Of a stretch of DNA of 64,000 nucleotides, positions 43,395 to 52,324 are shown piece after piece; the stretch's first letter is position 1; each line of letters starts with the position of its first letter. Position numbers and translations under genes: made by a program. Location: positions 20,804 to 84,803 of the forward strand of contig JACKAG010000008.1 of assembly GCA_020635195.1 (NCBI GenBank). Reading direction: 5' to 3'. Source of the stretch: Deltaproteobacteria bacterium (GTDB lineage: Bacteria > Bdellovibrionota_B > Oligoflexia > Oligoflexales > Bog-1112). Below the pieces are notes generated by a model that made no database searches, was not told where the DNA came from, and saw only the letters and a program-made list of their open reading frames with translations.

Positions 43395-44714
43395 ATGAAA
43401 CAAAGACTGATTGTTTTTGAGCTCAATGAATTTAATCGAGAGCTTCTTATGAAAGCTGTATCGAATATGAACTTACCGCATCTGAAAGGAATCCTGGATT
43501 TACCTCAGCAAATGACAATGACAGATGATACATATGAATCGGACTGTCTCGAGCCATGGGTACAGTGGGTCAATGTCCATACAGGAAAGACATCTTCAGA
43601 ACATGGAATCCGCCATCTTGGTGATGTGACCAAGCTAAAACACAAACAAATCTGGGAAACTTTATCTGATGAAGGAGTAACGAGTGGTATCTGGGGAGTT
43701 CTGAATGGAAATCTTGGTCATGCTCCTCTGTGCAGGTTTTTTTTTCCTGATCCATGGACCTTTTCAGAGGAGGCAACACCTCAGCATCTGAACCATATCC
43801 TGGAGTTTCCACGATATCTGGCGACGAACCGTATCCGGCCCTCTTTGCCTAAACTTTTTCTGAAATTTCTGAACTTTTCCAGGGTCCTGTCTGTTCCATT
43901 TGTCTTTACACGATTTATCAGGCACCTTCCCAGAGCCTTTATGATGATTGCCCGCTATCCGCGGTCAGAATTTTCTGGTTTTTGTTTTTTTGAGTATCTT
44001 TCTGCTATGGTTTTTTGCCATCAATGGAAAAAACATAAGCCAGAATTTTCGATTCTTTTTGTCAATATGCTCGCTCATTTACAGCATTACCATTGGAAAA
44101 ATCTCGATATTTCCGGAAATAAAAAAATTCATTATGGTTTATTTTTTATAGATAAAATTATCGGTGAGCTTCGTAACATGATGGGAGAGAACGATAAGAT
44201 TCTTGTCACCAATGCATTATCCCAGAAAAATACATTAGAAGAAGATCCCTGGATCTCTTATCGTCCCCGTGATCACGAACGATTTCTGAAAGATGCTGGT
44301 ATTGATTTCCATCATGTTGAAGCATTGATGAGCTATGATGCGAATATTGAATTCACATCAGGAGAGGCCCGGGATCTGGCGGAGTCCATTCTTTCAGAAG
44401 CATCTTTGAACGGCAGGAAACTTTTTCTGACAGATCGCTATCCGGATGCTCCGATGAGATTGTTTTATCGCTTTCAGTTTACAGATCCGGTAAATCCTGA
44501 ATCACTCTTTAAAGTGAATGGAAGAACTTTTATGTTCGATCATTATTTTGCAACAATTGCAGAAAGAACAGGTAAACATATTCAGACCGGAACAGCATAT
44601 AGTAATACATTTGTATCTTCAAAAGTGAAAATGAATCATGATCTGTTCGGACATATTCTGAGCTTCTTCAGAAGTCAGAAAGATCATAATATAAAGCTTG
44701 AAAAAACAGGCTGA
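43395..44714 (+). CDS. Alkaline-phosphatase-fold protein of glycan clusters
   Basis: 439 aa, no signal peptide. FELNEFNRELLMKAV at the start, EPWVQWVNVHTGKTSSEHGIRHLGD and ILFVNMLAHLQHYHW match a family of AP-superfamily proteins seen in polysaccharide clusters, where FELNE supplies a metal ligand and the Thr of H-T-G-K-T is the possible nucleophile. The late MFDHYFATIAERTGKH could be the distal metal site. The family has no firm activity; hydrolysis or transfer of phosphodiesters is inferred. It is last in the forward operon. Confidence 0.65.
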   Translation: MKQRLIVFELNEFNRELLMKAVSNMNLPHLKGILDLPQQMTMTDDTYESDCLEPWVQWVNVHTGKTSSEHGIRHLGDVTKLKHKQIWETLSDEGVTSGIWGVLNGNLGHAPLCRFFFPDPWTFSEEATPQHLNHILEFPRYLATNRIRPSLPKLFLKFLNFSRVLSVPFVFTRFIRHLPRAFMMIARYPRSEFSGFCFFEYLSAMVFCHQWKKHKPEFSILFVNMLAHLQHYHWKNLDISGNKKIHYGLFFIDKIIGELRNMMGENDKILVTNALSQKNTLEEDPWISYRPRDHERFLKDAGIDFHHVEALMSYDANIEFTSGEARDLAESILSEASLNGRKLFLTDRYPDAPMRLFYRFQFTDPVNPESLFKVNGRTFMFDHYFATIAERTGKHIQTGTAYSNTFVSSKVKMNHDLFGHILSFFRSQKDHNIKLEKTG

Positions 44715-44735
44715 TGTTTTCATGATCCCGGCCTT

Positions 44736-47090
44736 TCAATAAGAACTCCTGCTTTCAGTTCCTTCTGCTATCCTGTTTCTGTTACCGTTCTGTACATGGG
44801 GAATTTTTTTTCTGAACAGACTCAGGTAACGGACACTTTTTCCCCAATACCATATATTTATCAGAATTGTAGTCACAAGAAGGGCATAGGCAATAGAATA
44901 ACTGTAAGCTCCTATCATATCCATCATCTTTGATACTGTGGGAACATGCTCTGACCACCACCTCAGGTTGACATAGTATGTTATGATCCCGAATGGATTT
45001 GACAGGTCAGACCATGGAAGACTTCCTATTGAGAAAAGGTAAGCAGGCAGACTCAGAATAAATGACATAAAAATCAGAAATCTGACTTTTATACTAAAGA
45101 CTATCCGGTCAAAACTTAATAAAACCAGCGGAAGAAAAGGAAGTAAAAGCCGTGCACGTGGCCCCCAGCTTCCATCGATCCCCTCATACGAAGGTAGCAT
45201 CATCAGAAATATGGACGCGATCATAAAGACCGGAATAAGGCATGCAGGAAATGGCGTTCTTTTATATTTTGGCATTAAGACCAGAATAATCGCAGGAAAC
45301 GACCAGAAAATTCCTGATTTTGTTCCGAAAATCATCTGAGCAAAGCGCGCAAAGTAATCTTCTGCACTAAAATGCTGTAGAGTTGAGTGATAAACATCAC
45401 CAAGAATATAGGACAGAAAACCGTTCCCGTTCCATGAATTCATATTATACAACATCAGTCCAAAGACTGAAAATATCGGGATAACTGACATTTTTATAAC
45501 CTGATCAATTTTTATGTGTCTGGTGATTATGACGGATATATACAAGGCAAAAGAAAAGACTCCAAAATATGGTTTTAACCATGGAAGAAAGGCGAGCCAT
45601 ATGCAGGAACGTGTATACTTTTTCAGGATGATTGCATCTGCCAGAGCAAAAGCAAAAAAGCAAAAGGCAAGAGGGTCCGGAAAAAACTGATTTGTAAATG
45701 CGATCACAGGACACGCTGCATATAGCAAAATCTTCCATATATTAACTGATCCGGAATGTTCTCCAAACTGCCATAACACTGCAAGAGCAAGAAAAATAAG
45801 AAGTGAAACGAAGAGAGTGAATGACATAGATGGAAAGATAAGGGCAAATGGCGCAGCTATCAGGGGAACGCCAATAGATGGCCAGAATTGTATCTCTCCA
45901 TTAATATTTTTATCCTGTCGCCGGTCCGGAAGATCCCATGATTCTGCATTCTGTCTGAAAAATCGCATATATGCTTTCTCATCGTAATTGCGATCTGTCA
46001 GAAGATCAAAATCTTCAGCAAGACTAACTGCTGCCGTAAGATAGTGAGGGGCATCACCATCGGGAGGACGGATCTGTTTCAGAGGTGCCGTCCCGATAAT
46101 AATCAGAGCGAGAATAGATAGTCCACTTATTTTTCTGATAAGATCAGATTTTTTCCGGAGATATAAAATTATAAAAATTCCTGCAAGCACTGTCAGACTG
46201 AAAGCAGAAAGAATGTATAAAAAAGTTTTCAAAGGCCCGATACTCAGCCATTGGATCAAACCAAACCAATAGAAATTGATAAGAAAAAATATGATCCCCG
46301 GAACAGAGGCCAACATGGCGCTTAAGTATATGCTCGAACGGTTTGTTGCCATAGATGTATCATCATATTTCCGATATAAGAAATGACTGATCCTGTGTTT
46401 ACTTATAAAAAAACAAAGAGTCAGCATCATCATAATGGATGTAAGAATGATGCTTTTCATTTTCGTCGTGTGCTTCGTGTATTTACAGTCAACCGGGATC
46501 GCAGCTGTTTTCAGATCAAACTGAGAAGCCATATATGAGAATGTGATATCAAAACCATAGTTTCCCGGAAGTCCCGGAAGGAACTCTTTTACAGCGTTAA
46601 TTTTGTATATTTTGAATCCAGAAAGCACATCTTTAAATGGTGCATTCCATCCATATTTTGCCATAAAAGAAAACATCCGGTTTCCGATACGCCTTCCGAT
46701 TGGACCGTATTTTTTTGAATAAATATGAAATTTAGATCCTGCTATGGCATCAAGATTGTCGTCTATGAGCTTTTGTTTCAGCTGCAAAAGATCCGAAGCA
46801 GAGCGCTGGTGATCTCCTGGAAATATCGCCATATAATCATATGTTTCTTTCAGAGCATATCGGAAAGCCGTTTTAACGGATTCTCCATAGCCCATATTTT
46901 TTTTATGAGAAATGACAGGATAACCTTTTTCTTCTATCATATTTCTTGTCTGATCAGAAGATCCATCATCGACAAAAATAAGATCAAAATGATCGCGAAT
47001 ATTATTTTCATCAATATCTCTGAACAGAGCTTCCAGATTGATGGCTTCGTTATAGCAGGGAATTGCACATAGATAAGAACTCATACTCAT
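44736..47090 (-). CDS. GT2 glycosyltransferase fused to a multi-pass membrane domain
   Basis: 784 aa. Residues 1-230 are a GT2 domain: CAIPCYNEAINLEALF, LIFVDDGSSDQTRNMI, HKKNMGYGESVKTAFRYAL and MAIFPGDHQRS, with VLSGFKIYK as the acceptor loop. The rest has about 12 membrane helices and a soluble loop (PPDGDAPHYLTAAVSLAEDF) like those in GT-C/GT83 enzymes. The fusion suggests one protein both loads a polyprenyl carrier and uses it. It is last in the reverse operon behind a PhyH-like enzyme and an SDR. Confidence 0.82.
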   Translation of the reverse strand: MSMSSYLCAIPCYNEAINLEALFRDIDENNIRDHFDLIFVDDGSSDQTRNMIEEKGYPVISHKKNMGYGESVKTAFRYALKETYDYMAIFPGDHQRSASDLLQLKQKLIDDNLDAIAGSKFHIYSKKYGPIGRRIGNRMFSFMAKYGWNAPFKDVLSGFKIYKINAVKEFLPGLPGNYGFDITFSYMASQFDLKTAAIPVDCKYTKHTTKMKSIILTSIMMMLTLCFFISKHRISHFLYRKYDDTSMATNRSSIYLSAMLASVPGIIFFLINFYWFGLIQWLSIGPLKTFLYILSAFSLTVLAGIFIILYLRKKSDLIRKISGLSILALIIIGTAPLKQIRPPDGDAPHYLTAAVSLAEDFDLLTDRNYDEKAYMRFFRQNAESWDLPDRRQDKNINGEIQFWPSIGVPLIAAPFALIFPSMSFTLFVSLLIFLALAVLWQFGEHSGSVNIWKILLYAACPVIAFTNQFFPDPLAFCFFAFALADAIILKKYTRSCIWLAFLPWLKPYFGVFSFALYISVIITRHIKIDQVIKMSVIPIFSVFGLMLYNMNSWNGNGFLSYILGDVYHSTLQHFSAEDYFARFAQMIFGTKSGIFWSFPAIILVLMPKYKRTPFPACLIPVFMIASIFLMMLPSYEGIDGSWGPRARLLLPFLPLVLLSFDRIVFSIKVRFLIFMSFILSLPAYLFSIGSLPWSDLSNPFGIITYYVNLRWWSEHVPTVSKMMDMIGAYSYSIAYALLVTTILINIWYWGKSVRYLSLFRKKIPHVQNGNRNRIAEGTESRSSY

Positions 47091-47095
47091 ACCTC

Positions 47096-47896
47096 TCAGA
47101 TCTGAGACGTGAAAGATCGTTTCTGTTTGTTCATATAATAAATTTGTATTTTTATGAGTAAAGAATCGAGCAGGAATCTCGGCAGAACAACAGAGGCAAT
47201 CTGATATAATCGGTCGATCATTTTAGGAATCATTACAGCGTTTCGTCTGAAGTGTTTAAGAGCAAATAAAGCCATACTGTCCGTATTTTCTGCTCTGGAC
47301 AACATCTGAGGAATTCCGGATCTGCCCTGGAATTCAGATTTCATTGCTCCCGGACAAAAACATGCAAAATCAACCGGATCTTGCCTGTGTTCCATCATCA
47401 ATGTGCAGACAAACTGATTCAGAAATGTTTTTGAACTGGCATAAAGAGCAAAATTAGGGACCCGAAGAAAGGCAGCATGGCTTGAAACAACCAGAATTTT
47501 TGATCTTTTGTGTTGTTCATGTGCATAACGAATCATATGAGGGAGAAGAATCTGTATAAGAAGGACGTTTGCTGTCATATTCAGCAGGATTGTTTGTCTC
47601 GATGATTCTATCGTGCTTGCTATAAAAGGTCCAAAGCTCCCACCTCCGGCATTCAGAATCACAACGGTCGGTGAAAAAGTAATCAGTTTATCTCTTGCAA
47701 GTTTTTCAAGCAAAACACTGTCTGTTAAATCAACGGGTATGAGTTCATGATCGCCGAACTCTTCTTTAAGGAGGTGTATGTCTCTGGCCAGCAGACATAG
47801 TGAATTTTTGAGTTCTTTATGTCCGAGCAGGCGGGCAAAACTCCGTCCTAATCCTCTGCTCGCACCAGTAATCAGGATTCGCTCAGATCTGAACAT
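47096..47896 (-). CDS. Short-chain dehydrogenase/reductase
   Basis: 266 aa. The Rossmann loop is ILITGASRGLGRSFA, the structural motif NAGG follows VVILNAGGGSF, the catalytic Ser is in LVVSSHAAFL, and the Tyr-x3-Lys is YASSK. It ends with a hydrophobic stretch (ASVVLPRFLLDSLL) as in acyl- or sterol-reductase-like SDRs that sit on membranes. The substrate is unknown. Its start touches the upstream stop (TGAATG). Confidence 0.88.
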   Translation of the reverse strand: MFRSERILITGASRGLGRSFARLLGHKELKNSLCLLARDIHLLKEEFGDHELIPVDLTDSVLLEKLARDKLITFSPTVVILNAGGGSFGPFIASTIESSRQTILLNMTANVLLIQILLPHMIRYAHEQHKRSKILVVSSHAAFLRVPNFALYASSKTFLNQFVCTLMMEHRQDPVDFACFCPGAMKSEFQGRSGIPQMLSRAENTDSMALFALKHFRRNAVMIPKMIDRLYQIASVVLPRFLLDSLLIKIQIYYMNKQKRSFTSQI

Positions 47897-48781
47897 TCAA
47901 TTTTTACTTATATTCTGTATGTTGGAAAATAACGTCGGGATACTGTCTGTCAGTTTCTTTCGGATATTCCTGCTGGTATCTCCGGCCAGAGTGTGAAGGA
48001 TTGCTTTTAATACAGAAAGACGATGAGCCCTGCGGCAAATTCCCTCAGAGTCACAGAGAGGATTTGGGTCCTTCGAAAAATTATGAAACTGATCCGTTCC
48101 GGAAACAAGTGTGGCAGATCGCTTCATCCATTTCAGAGTTACAGGACTGTTGTCGGGCTTGATATAGCGGAAGGCAAGTCCAAGTCGTGGTACTGCCGAA
48201 TGATTGGGGCCGGATCGATGTACAATCATATTGTGATGCAGGGAAGCCTGTCCTGCTTTAAGCGAAACCCATTCTTCACCTGTCGGATCAATGTTGGTCA
48301 TAATCTGACCCCTGGCAAGAAGGTTCCCGGTTTTTCCTGAAATGATATGCTTTTTTTCCAGAGAGCTTTTATGACTACCGGGAAGGTAAGACATGGAGCC
48401 ATTTTGCTCATCAACATCATTGAGAGCTAACCAGACGGTAAGCCCCTCGTTCTGATTATGCAGCGCCCAGTAGGTAGCATCCTGATGCCAGGGGACATAT
48501 TGATCAGACTTTGGTGCTTTGACAAACACGACAGAGTACCAGAGCAGAATATCATCACCCAGAATAGGTTTTATGGCCTCCAGGATGTTTCTGTGCTGCG
48601 CAAGCTCCCGCACCCATGGGAGGATCAGATGGGGCTTGTGCCTGCTGAATGGCGTGAGTTTCCAGTGAATTTTTTCAAGGTACGCAAGCATATTCAGGCG
48701 ACAAAGTTCCGTCTCATCAGATGACAGTATGTCAACAGGAAAACAGATTCCTCTGCTACGGAAGGCTGAATTGATATCCAT
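47897..48781 (-). CDS. PhyH-type Fe(II)/2-oxoglutarate dioxygenase
   Basis: 294 aa. The iron triad is visible: WHQDATYW (His99, Asp101) and HNMIVHRSGPN (His188). The 2-oxoglutarate Arg is in PRLGLAFRYI. LTVWLALNDVDEQNGSMSYLPGSHK is the family core. It hydroxylates an unknown substrate, perhaps a lipid or sugar in this glycan operon. I chose ATG 48781 with GAGGGA upstream; upstream in-frame residues are non-conserved. Confidence 0.87.
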   Translation of the reverse strand: MDINSAFRSRGICFPVDILSSDETELCRLNMLAYLEKIHWKLTPFSRHKPHLILPWVRELAQHRNILEAIKPILGDDILLWYSVVFVKAPKSDQYVPWHQDATYWALHNQNEGLTVWLALNDVDEQNGSMSYLPGSHKSSLEKKHIISGKTGNLLARGQIMTNIDPTGEEWVSLKAGQASLHHNMIVHRSGPNHSAVPRLGLAFRYIKPDNSPVTLKWMKRSATLVSGTDQFHNFSKDPNPLCDSEGICRRAHRLSVLKAILHTLAGDTSRNIRKKLTDSIPTLFSNIQNISKN

Positions 48782-48986
48782 GAAGTCCCTCATAGTCGAG
48801 GAGAAGGCTCGGAGTTTTATACAGACCCGACCCTTCGAAAGGCTACTGGATTGCCGCGGCTTTTTCAACGGGATTTTAGCTTAGGTTTCTTTTGTCGCTT
48901 ACAGCCAGGGGATGAGAATGATTCTACAGAGATGAGGAGTCACTCTGATAAGTTCTATGTCACTTTCAGGCATAGGGTCAGATGAT

Positions 48987-49814
48987 TCAGACAGAAAGAG
49001 AAAACTCCCGCAGTGTCTGATTCAGAGATGTTTTCCGATCCGTTGATTCCTTTCGTTCCCCTATAATGTAAACACAGCTGGTATGTATTTTACCGCCAGT
49101 CACATTTTTTTCACGCGTTCCTGGAATAACAACGGTTCCCGGAGGGATTTTTCCACGGCTTTCTGTAAACTGACTGCCCCGAATATCAATAATCGGGGTT
49201 GATGCTGTCAGGGCTACATTTGCGGCAAGGACGGCATCCTGGCCTATATGAACTCCCTCAACGAGAATGCAACGCGAACCAATAAAAGCACCATCTTCAA
49301 TGATGACGGGGGAAGCAGAGGCCGGCTCCAGAACACCTCCGATACCAACGCCTCCGGAAATATGGACTCCGGCACCGATCTGAGCACAGGAGCCGACAGT
49401 CGCCCAGGTGTCAATCATGCTCCCTGCACCGATCCAGGCTCCTATGTTGGTATAGGAGGGCATCAGCACAACTCCTGCTTCCATAAAAGAACCCATGCGG
49501 GCTGTCGCAGGAGGGACAACTCGCACATTGAGTTCTTTATAGTTGGTTTTGAGAGGTATTTTGTCATGATACTGAAAGGGGCCAGCCTCCATCTGAGTCA
49601 TAGGAGCTATCCTGAAATACTGTAATATTGCGTATTTGACCCATTCATGAATGATCCACTGACCTTCTGTATCTTTACTGGCGACCCGTATAGTGCCATT
49701 ATCCAGCCCTCTGATCGTTTCTGTGATGCTCTGTTTCTGTAATGCGGAAAATGCTGTCTGCCCTGCTTCTATATCTCTCTGGATTTTGATGATCTCTTCC
49801 TGCAACTGCTTCAT
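48987..49814 (-). CDS. dapD: 2,3,4,5-tetrahydropyridine-2,6-dicarboxylate N-succinyltransferase
   Basis: 275 aa, matching E. coli DapD (274 aa). The N-terminal helical domain is followed by a hexapeptide-repeat beta-helix (ARMGSFMEAGVVLMPSYTNIGAWIGAGSMIDTW, VHISGGVGIGGVLEP, DGAFIGSRCILVEG). It makes N-succinyl-2-amino-6-ketopimelate for lysine and meso-DAP, a Gram-negative cell-wall precursor. AGGGAG precedes ATG 49814. Confidence 0.95.
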   Translation of the reverse strand: MKQLQEEIIKIQRDIEAGQTAFSALQKQSITETIRGLDNGTIRVASKDTEGQWIIHEWVKYAILQYFRIAPMTQMEAGPFQYHDKIPLKTNYKELNVRVVPPATARMGSFMEAGVVLMPSYTNIGAWIGAGSMIDTWATVGSCAQIGAGVHISGGVGIGGVLEPASASPVIIEDGAFIGSRCILVEGVHIGQDAVLAANVALTASTPIIDIRGSQFTESRGKIPPGTVVIPGTREKNVTGGKIHTSCVYIIGERKESTDRKTSLNQTLREFSLSV

Positions 49815-50126
49815 ATGGTCACTCCCTGAAAAAATCAGGCCAGTCTAACTTAGATTCTGTGCTTTTTCCATTTCGCAGTCATTTTCAAAATAAACGTGAA
49901 AAAAAAATCTTGTGAGTGAATTTAACTCACATTTCTCCCTTAGAATATCGACGACTTACTGGTCACTTACCAGGGAGACATCCTTTGAGAGACCGGATCA
50001 GATCCATCTTAGAGGATATCTCCGGACCGGCTTTGCTTACTTCGCCGCGTCAAAGACAGAATTTTGTGTGCTTCGAGCAATTGACACAGCGACTCTTTTT
50101 GAGTTAGAAAGAGAGCCCTAGGTTTT
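49815..50126. other. 312-bp intergenic region between dapD and tRNA-Ile
   Basis: Two overlapping open frames (49912 and 49916, GTG starts, about 63-69 codons) have no ribosome site and no recognisable product. The region is mainly the promoter zone for tRNA-Ile and, on the reverse strand, dapD. Confidence 0.4.
50081..50109 (+). promoter_or_regulatory. Possible tRNA-Ile promoter
   Basis: A consensus TTGACA (50081-50086) is followed after 17 bp by a poor -10, TTAGAA (50104-50109). The tRNA begins at 50127, about 10 bp after the expected start site. Confidence 0.4.
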
Positions 50127-50212
<86 letters not shown>

Positions 50213-50287
50213 CCGATTTTACTAATCAAAATATTTTGAAGATGAGACCCGATACAAGCGATGACCACTCGCCTGTAACTGGCCTGT

Positions 50288-51551
50288 TTATTTCTTTGGA
50301 ACGAGCTTGAGAATCCTCGCTCCGTCACCCCCACGCCCACCTAACCCTTCGGGGTGGCAGGCTCCGCGAACGGAGGTAGTTAGAGGGTCTCCTTCGTCTG
50401 TCCCGTTAGCCATCATCAAAGCAATCTGGTCACTGACTTTGACCGCAAGTTCATGGGTTCGTTCGTCGGTCCTGTGCATGTAACGCTTGGTTGTTTCCAC
50501 TGACTTGTGGTGGAGCAAACGGCGGATATCCTCCATCGTTGCCCCGCCGAATCGCACATAGATCTCGGTAGCCGAGTGTCTAAGTAAGTGGGGACTAACC
50601 ACCCGGACTCCCGCTTCTTTGCACATTTTTCGAACACCTTTATACAACTTGTCATATCCGATCATGCCACCTTTTTGACCAGGGGCCACAAAGTCACGGT
50701 CATTGGCTTTCTCACGGTCATTGGCTTTCTTAAGGGCTTTCAACTTTTTGAGATAGTCAGCCAGGACTGGAGGCATGACCACAAACTCAAGATCCTTTCC
50801 TTTGGGATATGGCACAATACGATTCTCTTTCCGTTTGTAAGCTTCAATCACCAAGATCCGGCTGCTTTTAAAGTTGACTGAAGACCACCTAAGAGCATGG
50901 ATTGCTTCGACTCTCAAACCCGCAAAGACTGCAAGCCAAATGGCGGGACCAAGGTAATGATCCTGGGGCAGCTCTGACCAATGTAATCGCTTCATCAGGT
51001 GTCAAAGCCTCTTGTGGCTTCTTGCCGACTTTGGGTTGATAGCGTTTTTTAACTGGAGAAGCTTCCAAGAATTCGTAGTGCTCAATAGCCTCCTTGAAAA
51101 CCACAGCAAGCATGTTGAAAACATGCCTCTGCGTCTGATCCGCAAGCCCTTTGTTGTTGAGAATGAACATTAGATCCCCAATGTGCTTCGGTGCGATGTT
51201 AAGCAGTTTCAGCTTGCCTAAATAGGGAAGAACGTGATCTCGAAACATTTGGTCTTGAGACATCCTCCAACCATTTGAAACCTTGGCACGTCTTTCCTTC
51301 GCCCACATATTCCAGAATTCGCCAACGGTGAGCAGTTTCTTTTCTGGAGAAGGCGCTAATGATCCTGCATCACGTTCGCACATGAGCTGAAGCCTGTAGC
51401 TCCGAGCTTCACGCTTTGTTTTGAAAGACTTTTGCGGAAACCATCGACCTGTTCGATCAATCACTCTCACCAAGTAAGAAATGCTTCCATCACGGTTAGC
51501 AACACGATAAATATTATCTTCGACTCTAGTCGGTTTCGAACTATAAGCCAT
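50288..51551 (-). pseudogene. int: Tyrosine-recombinase integrase with a one-base frameshift
   Basis: The N-terminal half (from ATG 51551 after GGAGG) has an arm-type and core-binding region (PEKKLLTVGEFWNMWAKERR, PYLGKLKLLNIAPKHIGDLM) and runs to ALTPDEAITLVRAAP. The catalytic half is in another frame: AVFAGLRVEAIHAL (Arg), SPHLLRHSATEIYVRFG (His-x2-Arg) and TTKRYMH (Tyr). The frames join at a GGGG run (50965-50968, CCCC in the gene); removing one base gives RAA-QDHYLGPAIWLAVFAGLR. All catalytic residues survive. It may be a pseudogene, a sequencing slip in a homopolymer, or less likely programmed frameshifting. It lies next to tRNA-Ile, as expected for an island integrase. Confidence 0.85.
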
Positions 51552-51849
51552 CCTTATCCTCCACAGATTTGGATGGATCCGAGCTTTGTCTGTATTCACT
51601 TTTCAAAGAACGCGCTCTGTTTGAGCGAAGATCCCTTATACCAAGGGTTCTGGGTTGTTGGAAAGCTTGAGATTGCCGGTTTGTGGGTATTTGAGATTCA
51701 TCAAAATTATCAAGATCTTCGATCTCAAACAGCACTAAACGGCCATGCTTTCTTCCCTTAAGTCTGCCTTGAAGCCGCCAGTGGTAAATTGAGGAGACGG
51801 ACACCCGAAGGTATTCAGCCGCTTCTTTTGGAGTTAGAAATCTAGCCAC
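51541..51849 (-). CDS. Excisionase-like helix-turn-helix protein
   Basis: 102 aa. RFLTPKEAAEYLRVSVSSIYHW, then RLKGRKHGRLVLFEIEDLDNF, is the MerR-like/HTH_17 fold of excisionases and AlpA-like regulators. The C-terminal half is polar and probably disordered. It overlaps the integrase start by 11 bp, so the two are made together. It would direct excision of the island or regulate int. Confidence 0.85.
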   Translation of the reverse strand: MARFLTPKEAAEYLRVSVSSIYHWRLQGRLKGRKHGRLVLFEIEDLDNFDESQIPTNRQSQAFQQPRTLGIRDLRSNRARSLKSEYRQSSDPSKSVEDKDGL

Positions 51850-52324
51850 TAGCAGCCTCCTTTTTTGGGGTACTTTTCTTAGACTCGTCGAGAAAGCTCC
51901 TATAGAGGCCGTTCAACTTGCGATACAGGCTCAGCCAGTTTTCGAGAAGTCCATAAAACTTGTCAGAATCTAGGTTTCGATAAGCTTCTTCGGCCTCTTC
52001 CGCTAATTGGCATTCCAGTGTAAAGAATCTTGGATGGTGTTCGTTGGCAAAACTTGCGATACCCTGGGGTAGATTTCTAATCTCGACAAAAGCATGGTCT
52101 ATTGCGTCATCAAATTTCTTGTAGGTATCACCTGTAGAATCCTGTGTAGAACAGGAACCTTCCATGCTAATTCTGCTACTAGGATATCGATTAGCGGTTT
52201 TAGCGTTGTTAGCATCGTTTTCCTTGTCCTGTGTTAACTGAGAGAGTATTTTTTTAGCAAGATTAGCATCGTTGTCCTCTCTTGATGGTTCGACCCAGAT
52301 CTTGGTGTTAAATTTCTTAAACAC
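51842..52324 (-). CDS. Island protein of unknown function, 160 aa
   Basis: GTG 52324, 7 bp after GGAGGG, is the likely start. It overlaps the primase-like gene by 8 bp and the excisionase gene by 8 bp, so it is part of one tight operon. The N-terminal half is polar (SQLTQDKENDANNAKTANRY); the C-terminal half is helical (LECQLAEEAEEAYRNL, LLENWLSLYRKLNGLYRSFL). No family recognised. Confidence 0.6.
   Translation of the reverse strand: MFKKFNTKIWVEPSREDNDANLAKKILSQLTQDKENDANNAKTANRYPSSRISMEGSCSTQDSTGDTYKKFDDAIDHAFVEIRNLPQGIASFANEHHPRFFTLECQLAEEAEEAYRNLDSDKFYGLLENWLSLYRKLNGLYRSFLDESKKSTPKKEAASG

Noticed and set aside
49912..50121. Two overlapping short frames before tRNA-Ile
   Set aside because: GTG starts lack ribosome sites and neither product resembles a known family; the region is promoter-like.
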